A stretch of 32,609 nucleotides of DNA from Sulfitobacter delicatus (GTDB taxonomy: Bacteria; Pseudomonadota; Alphaproteobacteria; Rhodobacterales; Rhodobacteraceae). Positions 1-5,029 of the stretch are shown in pieces. The stretch lies in the NCBI RefSeq assembly GCF_900102535.1, contig NZ_FNBP01000017.1:1-32609 (forward strand), written 5' to 3'. A model generated the notes under the pieces. The model was given only the letters and a program-made list of their open reading frames with translations, was not told where the DNA came from and made no database searches. How positions within the stretch are numbered: position 1 is the first letter of the stretch; each line of letters opens with the position of its first letter. The position numbers were made by a program, and so were the translations under genes.

Positions 1-9
1 CTTTCAGGA

Positions 10-32
10 GAGGGCCGCTTGCAGCGGTCCTC
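10..32. other. Imperfect hairpin upstream of ardC
   Basis: Two 10-nt arms (10-19 and 23-32) pair with one G-T wobble around a 3-nt loop. It could be the end of an upstream transcription unit or part of the ardC leader. No T-tract follows on either strand, so a terminator call is not supported. The rest of 33-84 shows no clear promoter. Confidence 0.3.
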
Positions 33-97
33 GCCAGAAACCCCGCCCCAATTTTCGGCACCAGACCGGATAGGGCATCACCACAAGGAGGCCAGTC

Positions 98-1003
98 ATG
101 GCTAAAGAGCGTTTTGACATCAAGCAGCACGTCACCGACACGATCATTGCGCAGATCGAGGCGGGCACCCCGCCGTGGCGCAAGCCGTGGACGGGCGACA
201 TGAGCGGCGCGAGCTTTCCCTTGCGGCACAATGGCGATTCCTATCAAGGCATCAACATTCTGATGCTTTGGGCGACGGCGCATGTTCGCGGCTACAATTC
301 CGCGCGCTGGATGACCTTCAAACAGGCCCTTGAGCTTGGCGGTTGTGTGAAGAAGGGCGAGAAGGCGACGAAATCTGTTTTCTATGGCTCGATTGAGCGC
401 GAGGACGAGAACGCGGTAGAGGGCGAGGACGGAAAACGCCGCATCCGGTTTGCCAAGACCAACAATGTTTTCAATGCCGACCAGATCGAGGGCTTGCCGG
501 AAGCCTATTACATCCGCCCGGAACCGCCCCGCGATCTTGGCACCGAGGCCGACGCCGAGCTTGACGCTTTCTTTGCCCGCAGCGGGGCGGAAATCATCAC
601 CACGGAGGAACCGCGCGCCTACTTCCACCCGACGAAAGACCACATCCATATGCCTCCGATTGCGACGTTCTACAGCGCCGCCGGATACTATGGGACACTC
701 GCCCACGAGCTGACGCATTGGGCTTGCGGCGAAAAGCGCCTTGCCACTCAGAAGGCCCATGCGAACCGTAAGGAATACGCATTTGACGAGCTGGTGGCCG
801 AGATCGGCGCATGTTTCCTTGCCGTTCAGCTTGGCGTCGAGCCGCAGTTTGACCAGAGCGCGGCATATGTCGAGGGATGGCTTGAGGCCCTGAAATCCGA
901 CAAGGAAATGATTTTCAAGGCTGCCGCCGAGGCACAGAAGGCCGTGGACTACATCAACGAAAAGGCCCGCGTTGCCGAGGGCGAAAAGCAGGTGGCCGCA
1001 TGA
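98..1003 (+). CDS. ardC: ArdC-type antirestriction protein (ssDNA-binding domain plus zinc metallopeptidase domain)
   Basis: A 301-aa cytoplasmic protein with the two-part ArdC layout. The N-terminal domain (about residues 5-135) carries the family features PPWRKPW, a QGIN segment, WMTFKQA and KxGEKAT. The C-terminal zincin-like domain has HELTH at residues 203-207 and a downstream ELVAE helix (231-235) that would supply the third zinc ligand. ArdC proteins bind single-stranded DNA and protect incoming plasmid DNA from host restriction during conjugation. The start is fixed by AAGGAGG at 85-91, 6 nt before the ATG. The stop overlaps the ATG of the next gene (ATGA), so the two are translationally coupled. 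The plasmid also carries a type III restriction system at 25651-29897. Family assignment is firm; the in vivo role is inferred from the family. Confidence 0.93.
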   Translation: MAKERFDIKQHVTDTIIAQIEAGTPPWRKPWTGDMSGASFPLRHNGDSYQGINILMLWATAHVRGYNSARWMTFKQALELGGCVKKGEKATKSVFYGSIEREDENAVEGEDGKRRIRFAKTNNVFNADQIEGLPEAYYIRPEPPRDLGTEADAELDAFFARSGAEIITTEEPRAYFHPTKDHIHMPPIATFYSAAGYYGTLAHELTHWACGEKRLATQKAHANRKEYAFDELVAEIGACFLAVQLGVEPQFDQSAAYVEGWLEALKSDKEMIFKAAAEAQKAVDYINEKARVAEGEKQVAA

Positions 1004-1179
1004 GCGGCCCCCACACCCTGCCCCGCCTGTCCTGCCGCAAATGCGGCAGGATAAACCCGCCGGTCTATTTCGCGCCGGTGACGATCGAGGGCGAGGGCTC
1101 TTGCATCTGTTACGCTTGCGCCGAGGCGCGGCAATGGCTGGACCAAGACGGCAACTTGCGCCCCGGCATCGAGCTTTGA
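1000..1179 (+). CDS. 59-aa zinc-ribbon-like small protein coupled to ardC
   Basis: A 59-aa reading frame begins with an ATG that overlaps the ardC stop codon (ATGA) and ends just before a strong terminator, so it is the last gene of the ardC operon. It has a CxxC pair near the N-terminus (SCRKCG) and a second cysteine cluster (CICYAC) about 20 residues later, the spacing of a small zinc ribbon or zinc knuckle. No catalytic domain is visible. I do not recognise the family. The coupling suggests it works with or beside ArdC early in transfer, which is inference. Confidence 0.72.
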   Translation: MSGPHTLPRLSCRKCGRINPPVYFAPVTIEGEGSCICYACAEARQWLDQDGNLRPGIEL

Positions 1180-1188
1180 ACCTGTCAG

Positions 1189-1216
1189 CCCCCGCCCCCC
1201 GGCGGGGGTTTTCTTT
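1189..1216 (+). terminator. Rho-independent terminator of the ardC operon
   Basis: Perfect 8-bp GC stem (1189-1196 with 1201-1208), 4-nt C loop, followed by TTTTCTTT. It lies 9 nt after the stop of the 59-aa gene. Confidence 0.9.
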
Positions 1217-1236
1217 GCCCTGGTGCTATGTTTGAC

Positions 1237-1307
1237 GGGGCCGGGGCCACGCTTGCGCGCGGCCCCGGCCCCGCCCGGCGCTTCGCGCCGAGCCTGCTTT
1301 CGCAGGC
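1237..1307. repeat. Three consecutive GC-rich hairpins between convergent genes
   Basis: Stem 1 is a perfect 12-bp inverted repeat (1237-1248 with 1261-1272, 12-nt loop). Stem 2 is CGGCGC-TTC-GCGCCG (1276-1290). Stem 3 is GCCTGC-TTTC-GCAGGC (1292-1307). They lie between the ardC operon and the leftward gene at 1314-1733. No T-tract follows, but they probably help end transcription or block read-through between the convergent units. Confidence 0.6.
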
Positions 1308-1313
1308 GCAAGG

Positions 1314-1733
1314 TCAGAGGCAGGTGAAGGGCATGGGATCGCCAAGCTCAACCTCGGTCGAGCTGTCGCCAATCGTAATCGTGACTGTCTGATGTTCACG
1401 GAATCCGGCGATCAGAGTTTCCCATTCCACGGGGTTGGCCGTCGCTTTTCCGTAGCGCCCATGCACCATTGCCGCGCCGATCCTGTTGCCATCGGGAAAG
1501 CTGAAGCCCACCTCGGCCGACAGGTCGGGGTTGTCGCCGGCTTCGATCAGGACGGCGCTTTCCGTGGTCCCGTAGACCGTATTCGGATCACAAACCAGCG
1601 AGACGACCACGCCTGCATTTTCCGTGCGGTAGAGATCGACCCCGCGCTCATGCTCATGTTCCCAGGCACTTGCCACAGCGGGCGATGCCGTCAGAATAAT
1701 TACGCTGCAAATCAATGCTTTATGAAACTGCAT
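1314..1733 (-). CDS. Secreted protein of unknown function
   Basis: A 139-aa protein starting with a clear Sec signal peptide (MQFHKALICSVIILTASPAVASA, cleavage after about residue 23). The mature part is acidic with two cysteines (SLVCDP and the C-terminal FTCL) that could form a disulfide in the periplasm. I do not recognise the family. AGGAGG lies 6 nt before the ATG, but it is buried in a 12-bp hairpin that abuts the start codon (see 1733-1761). That suggests controlled translation. The gene is separated from the upstream leftward genes by about 50 nt. Confidence 0.75.
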   Translation of the reverse strand: MQFHKALICSVIILTASPAVASAWEHEHERGVDLYRTENAGVVVSLVCDPNTVYGTTESAVLIEAGDNPDLSAEVGFSFPDGNRIGAAMVHGRYGKATANPVEWETLIAGFREHQTVTITIGDSSTEVELGDPMPFTCL

Positions 1734-1761
1734 AGGCTGCCTCCTTTTGGGAGACAGCCTA
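1733..1761 (-). promoter_or_regulatory. Hairpin sequestering the ribosome binding site of the secreted-protein gene
   Basis: In the leftward mRNA, 1761-1750 pairs with 1744-1733 in a 12-bp stem (one G-U) around a 5-nt loop. The complete GGAGG Shine-Dalgarno is inside the stem, and the A of the start codon is the last paired base. This fits a translational switch such as an RNA thermometer or a leader opened by a protein. The pairing is seen directly; the regulatory role is inferred. Confidence 0.55.
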
Positions 1762-1786
1762 GCATTTTGGGAACAAAAAGGGAAGA

Positions 1787-2011
1787 TTATTCAAAGGTTT
1801 CGGCGGTTTCCGACCATCTGTCTTGCCAAACGTCGAAAGAGGCAACCGCGCGCCCCTCGGGGTTCTTCAAGGTGATTTCCCCGCGCGTCTTCGGATCGCG
1901 CATATACGCCGCGCCAAAGACGCGCAGGGTCTTCGAGCTGGTCGAGTAGACCGTGCCAAGGCTTCGCCCGTCTTCCTCGGCCGACAACGAAAACAATGGT
2001 GTCTTACTCAT
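1787..2011 (-). CDS. Small conserved-looking protein of unknown function (74 aa)
   Basis: The start is set at the ATG that overlaps the stop of the upstream 50-aa gene (ATGAGTAA), giving a 74-aa soluble protein beginning MSKTPLFSLSAEEDGRSLGT. It has alternating short strand-like segments (TLRVFGAAYM, GEITLKNPEG, AVASFDVW) that suggest a small beta-rich fold. No signal peptide or membrane segment. An ATG 9 nt upstream (2020) is possible but poorly spaced from its GGGA. I do not recognise the family. It is probably co-translated with the 50-aa gene. Confidence 0.65.
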   Translation of the reverse strand: MSKTPLFSLSAEEDGRSLGTVYSTSSKTLRVFGAAYMRDPKTRGEITLKNPEGRAVASFDVWQDRWSETAETFE

Positions 2012-2156
2012 AGATGACATTTTCCCTACGCCCGTCCTTCCAGCGCGGAAGTATCTCGCCGGTGTTCCACTCGTAGAGCCATCCGACGATCTCGCGCGTC
2101 CTGGCATCGAGGATGCGCTTGATTGCTTTCGCTTCCAGTCTTTTTTGCCTCGGCAT
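2004..2156 (-). CDS. Very small basic protein (50 aa)
   Basis: A 50-aa frame (MPRQKRLEAKAIKRILDART at its start) with GGAG 8 nt before the ATG and a stop that overlaps the next gene's ATG. The N-terminal half is strongly basic and helical. The second half contains REIVGWLYEWNTGEILPRWKDG, where the spaced tryptophans resemble a small beta-hairpin. Overlap coupling, a good ribosome binding site and non-random composition make it a credible gene. Function unknown. Confidence 0.68.
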   Translation of the reverse strand: MPRQKRLEAKAIKRILDARTREIVGWLYEWNTGEILPRWKDGRRENVIYE

Positions 2157-2223
2157 GGTTTTCACTCCGTTTTTTTGATCCACGGAGCGCCCCGTTCCCG
2201 CGCCTTTTTCATCATTGAAGGGA

Positions 2224-2409
2224 GGGTAAGCGCCCGCTTACCCCTGCCGAGCGGCGAGCGTGAGAGGATGGGGGTGAAGCAAAATCGACAGGGGTGGTGC
2301 GGCCCGCAGGCGCAGCCGAGGACACGGCCCTGTCTATTTTGCTTCAGGGGGAAGGAAGCCGAAACTCCTTCCCCCTTCTATGCAACAACGTGACGCGGCT
2401 TGCCGCGTC
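2224..2409. repeat. Nested inverted repeats in the gap upstream of the 50-aa gene
   Basis: The 255-nt gap 2157-2411 holds no gene but four inverted repeats. They are a perfect 9-bp stem with CC loop (2224-2243); 19-nt arms with one mismatch 34 nt apart (2275-2293 and 2328-2346); a perfect 10-bp stem (2347-2356 with 2366-2375); and a perfect 8-bp stem with TT loop (2392-2409). The last lies just after the stop of the VirC2-like gene and may end the virC transcript, although no T-tract follows. The 19-bp pair looks like a small miniature element or a protein-binding site. Confidence 0.6.
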
Positions 2410-2411
2410 TT

Positions 2412-3047
2412 CTAATCCTTCTTCTGGCGAAGCTCTTCGATGACTTCATCAAGGCAGGTCCAGAACACGGGTTCGAACTGGCCCCGCACCATCGCGCTGT
2501 CGGATTGGAGACGAAGCGGATCATGCTTTTCGCGCAGATCGTCCAGGATGTTCGCGGGGAGCCGTTTCGTTGTGTGGTAGCCTTCACGCATCGGAAGGCG
2601 ATCTGCCTCGGGCTTTTCAATATATTTAGCCTTCAGCTCGAACCTGGCCGTTGCCCGGCGTCCGGCAAGCACGATCACATCGCGGGCGGCGATCCCCTGC
2701 CCTTCCAGAGCATCGAGCTTCTTGCCCTGATCGACCTTCACAGCAGCGTCGAGGCGCGTTTCCCGTTTCTCGGCGGCGGGTTTTGGTGCTTTGGGGGCCT
2801 GCGGTTCTCGATCTTTCTCCACGCGCGGGCGAGCGGGCTTATCAGCTTTGGGCTTGTTTGCAGAGGGAGTGTCGGTTTCAGGATCAGGCTTCGCATGTGC
2901 TGGCGTTTGTTCAGCGGCCGGTTCCACGGGAGCGGAGGGTTTCGGGATTTCCGCTGCGAAGGTTCCGGCGCTTTCGCGAGTGGTTCCGAAATTGGTGGTG
3001 TATTCAGGGTTGAAGCCCTTGATGTTCGGACGTTGCTTTCGGGCCAT
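2412..3047 (-). CDS. virC2: VirC2-like DNA-binding partner of the VirC1-like ATPase
   Basis: A 211-aa protein. Residues 1-95 are low-complexity, rich in Pro, Ala, Lys and Glu, and probably disordered. The C-terminal half is folded. It contains KRLPANILDDLREKHDPLRL, which matches the pattern I recall from Agrobacterium VirC2 (MFPVALLEVARSHFDPLGL): a hydrophobic helix followed by R-x-x-x-DPL-x-L. VirC2 is about 202 aa, also has a disordered N-terminal part, and folds as a ribbon-helix-helix domain that binds overdrive DNA. The gene follows the VirC1-like ATPase with TAATG overlap and GGAGG 7 nt before the ATG, the virC1-virC2 order. A general ParB/ParG-like partition adaptor remains possible. 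The homology is from motif recall, not an alignment. Confidence 0.66.
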   Translation of the reverse strand: MARKQRPNIKGFNPEYTTNFGTTRESAGTFAAEIPKPSAPVEPAAEQTPAHAKPDPETDTPSANKPKADKPARPRVEKDREPQAPKAPKPAAEKRETRLDAAVKVDQGKKLDALEGQGIAARDVIVLAGRRATARFELKAKYIEKPEADRLPMREGYHTTKRLPANILDDLREKHDPLRLQSDSAMVRGQFEPVFWTCLDEVIEELRQKKD

Positions 3048-3760
3048 TATGCGATCCCTCCAATGTCCTGAAGGATCGCCAGTGCTTCGTCCAGAGCCTC
3101 TTCATAGTGCTTTGCGTGGGTGCGCAGCAGAGGGTTCGGATCGTTGCGTCGTGCCTCCGCGAGATAATGGAGAAATCCGAGGCTGGCGGCGTCTTTATGC
3201 TGTTTGCGCTCCATGAAGTAGTTCTGGACGACCGGGAAGGATTGAACCGCTTCCAGCTCAAGTTGCTGTTCGGTTTTACTCATCCGTGCGGGAACGCTTG
3301 AAAGAACGACATGGAAGGTCGGCAGGTTTTCGGGATCTTCGGTCCTGCCCCGGAGGTCAACATACCATTTGTGGGTGTCTTGCGTGATTTCCATGTCGTC
3401 GTTGGACAGCATCATGGGCACCACAAGAATGTCGCTGAAGGCCGCGAGATCGTCGGCCCAAGCACCAGCGGCCCCAAGCGTGTCAACGAAGACGAAATCC
3501 GTTGACCCTTCTTCCCAGACAGCATCCACCCGCGCCTCGAATGCTTCGGGTGACTTTAGCTCTTCGATGGTGAAATTCGGGTCTTCGATCTTCAGCTTCT
3601 CAGCCCATCGAAACAAGGCTTGTTGCGGGTCGGCATCTAGGACAAGGCATTTCTTGCCTGCGTTCATAGCTGCACTCGCCAGGGCACGGGTCAGCATCGT
3701 CTTTCCGGCGCCGCCTTTGCGCGTCATGACCGTGATGACTTTCATGTTTTCGTTCGGCAT
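3047..3760 (-). CDS. virC1: ParA/MinD-family ATPase, VirC1-like
   Basis: A 237-aa P-loop ATPase of the ParA group: deviant Walker A KGGAGKT (residues 15-21), Walker A' DADP (42-45), Walker B FVFVDT (89-94). It has no N-terminal HTH, unlike RepA of repABC. Several stretches follow Agrobacterium VirC1 as I recall it: DADxxxxLxRW, LVVPMMLSNDDMEI, and SFPVVQNYFMERKQHKDAAS compared with LPVVPSPMHERDAFAAMKER. VirC1 binds overdrive DNA with VirC2 and brings the relaxosome to the T4SS. It is the only ParA-type protein seen here, so it may also serve partition. The ATG has GAGG 7 nt upstream; M6 is an alternative start. A 44-unit heptamer array begins 15 nt upstream of its start codon. Confidence 0.82.
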   Translation of the reverse strand: MPNENMKVITVMTRKGGAGKTMLTRALASAAMNAGKKCLVLDADPQQALFRWAEKLKIEDPNFTIEELKSPEAFEARVDAVWEEGSTDFVFVDTLGAAGAWADDLAAFSDILVVPMMLSNDDMEITQDTHKWYVDLRGRTEDPENLPTFHVVLSSVPARMSKTEQQLELEAVQSFPVVQNYFMERKQHKDAASLGFLHYLAEARRNDPNPLLRTHAKHYEEALDEALAILQDIGGIA

Positions 3761-3775
3761 TGCTCGGCCTCATGT

Positions 3776-4083
3776 TCAGTGTTGATTGTTCAGTGTTGCT
3801 TGTCCGGTGATCCGGGTTGACTGTCGCTTGTCGCTTGTCGCTTGTCGCTTGTCGCGTGGTAACTGTTGCCTGTTACTTGTCCCTTGTCCCTTGTCCCTTG
3901 TCGTGTGTTGCGTGTTGCGGGTCAAGTGTTTTCTGTCCAGTGTCAAGTGTCCAGTGTCCAGTGTCCAGTGTCGCTTGTTGCCTGTCGCGTGAGCCGTGTT
4001 GCTTGTCGTTTTTCGCGTGGCAACTGTTCTTGGTTGCGTGTTGTGTGTTGCGTGTTGCGTGTTGCGTGTTGCGTGCGGAGCGT
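3776..4083. repeat. Array of 44 tandem degenerate heptamers, consensus NNNNTGT
   Basis: The sequence can be read as 44 consecutive 7-nt units without a register break (308 nt). Most units end in TGT. Blocks of identical units occur: CGCTTGT x4 (3825-3852), CCCTTGT x3 (3881-3901), CCAGTGT x3 (3951-3971) and TGCGTGT x3 (4049-4069), with mixed units between. Because 7 is coprime to 3, several frames stay open, which creates spurious reading frames; it does not look coding. It occupies the upstream region of the virC1-like gene, before the oriT-like hairpins. Similar degenerate heptamer arrays are known as STRR elements in cyanobacteria, and heptads of another sequence are the centromere of omega-type partition systems. 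Role here unknown; see findings. Confidence 0.9.
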
Positions 4084-4195
4084 TAGGGAGGCGACGGAGC
4101 CGAAAGGGGCCGCGTGGTGCCTCTCTTCCACATCGCAATCAGACCGTTCGCTGGAACTGTCTGCCTCGGTCGGGGGCGGCATGGCGCATAGGAGC

Positions 4196-4431
4196 GCCGC
4201 AGCGGCTCTCTGAGGGCGCTTCAGAGGATTCTGAGGGGGGAGGGTGCGGAGAGGCGCTTCTAGCGCCTCACAGGGCATTTTTAGAGGGGTGGGCCGGAGC
4301 GGCCCAGATCGAACCAGGGTTCGATCACGGCACGGGCAAGCCGTGCCTGATGCGGAATACACCGAACTTAACGGCTTCGACACAATCCCCGGATTGCGTC
4401 GAAGCCTATTCGTCTGTATGAAGGTGGCAGG
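4196..4431. other. oriT: Probable origin of transfer (oriT): inverted-repeat cluster plus nick-site candidate
   Basis: Eight inverted repeats lie in about 210 nt before the relaxosome genes: 4196-4206, 4208-4226, 4221-4234, 4251-4269, 4290-4306, 4307-4326 (perfect 9-bp arms, AG loop), 4329-4347 and the largest, 4373-4406 (16-nt arms, one mismatch, CC loop). About 20 nt past the last arm, TGGCAGGA (4424-4431) matches the first 8 bases of T-DNA borders. On the minus strand it reads TCCTGCCA, containing the TCCTG^C nick core of VirD2/TraI-type relaxases. Position, structure and relaxase family agree. The nick site itself is inferred. Nothing codes convincingly in 4084-4444. Confidence 0.68.
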
Positions 4432-4444
4432 AAATAGGGAGTGT

Positions 4445-5029
4445 ATGTTCAGTATGTCGTCGCGCCGCCGTCTGACCCGTGAAGAACGGCTCGCCATCGT
4501 CCGCGAGAGCGGAAAAGGCGTTTCCGCAAAGGCACTTGCGGCGCGTTTCAAAGTGACGGAACGGGCGATCTACTACACGGTTCGCACTGAAAAAGAGCGC
4601 CGCCGCGAAAGCAGCATCAGGACGCGCCAGGTCAGCGTAACCGTTACCGAAGAAGAGCTTCGCGCGTTCGATGCCGTCTTGAGCAAGAACGGGATCAACA
4701 GCAGATCGGATGGTTTGCGCCGCCTGATCCAGTGTGCGAATGGCGTTTTCATCCCCGATGAACACCTGTCTTCTGAGCTGAGCAGCTTCCGTGCAGCCCT
4801 GAATCGTGTGGGCAATAACGTCACCCAAATCGCCAAGCGCATGAACGAGGCGAACAAGAAGGGCCTTCGACCGCCCTTCGGGCCGGGCAGTCTATCGCAG
4901 ATGCGGAGCCTTGCCGGGTTCGTTCTAGACTTTGCCGATCAGGTTCATTCGCTAGCAGAGCGTCGCCGCAGTCACCTGACATTGACGGTCAATGCCGCCT
5001 TGAAGGAGCTGGCAGATGGCGAAGAGTAA
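4445..5029 (+). CDS. Relaxosome accessory protein, VirD1/MobC-like
   Basis: About 194 aa from ATG 4445 (191 from ATG 4454). An ATG at 4418 is also in frame but would place the candidate nick site inside the gene and lacks a ribosome binding site; GGGAG at 4437-4441 favours 4445 or 4454. The N-terminal 45 residues form a helix-turn-helix (TREERLAIVRESGKGVSAKA, then ARFKVTERAIYYTV). Next comes a ribbon-helix-helix-like segment (VSVTVTEEELRAFDAVL). The C-terminal part has the MobC signature LNRVGNNVTQIAKRMNE. Such proteins bind oriT and help the relaxase open and nick it. The stop overlaps the relaxase start by 14 nt. The extra HTH in front of the MobC part is not usual for MobC and may give autoregulation. 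Confidence 0.82.
   Translation: MFSMSSRRRLTREERLAIVRESGKGVSAKALAARFKVTERAIYYTVRTEKERRRESSIRTRQVSVTVTEEELRAFDAVLSKNGINSRSDGLRRLIQCANGVFIPDEHLSSELSSFRAALNRVGNNVTQIAKRMNEANKKGLRPPFGPGSLSQMRSLAGFVLDFADQVHSLAERRRSHLTLTVNAALKELADGEE

Noticed and set aside
3047..3760. RepA of a repABC operon
   Set aside because: It lacks the N-terminal HTH, is only 237 aa, and is far from repC with no repB; VirC1 fits better.
3776..4083. CRISPR array
   Set aside because: Units are 7 nt with no spacers of 25-40 nt and no cas genes nearby.
3776..4138. Several open reading frames across the heptamer array
   Set aside because: A 7-nt period leaves multiple frames open and gives low-complexity Cys/Val/Leu or Thr/Arg/His repeats without ribosome binding sites; they are artefacts of the repeat.
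4418..4444. Upstream ATG 4418 as the start of the VirD1/MobC-like gene
   Set aside because: No ribosome binding site, and it would put the nick-site candidate inside the gene.
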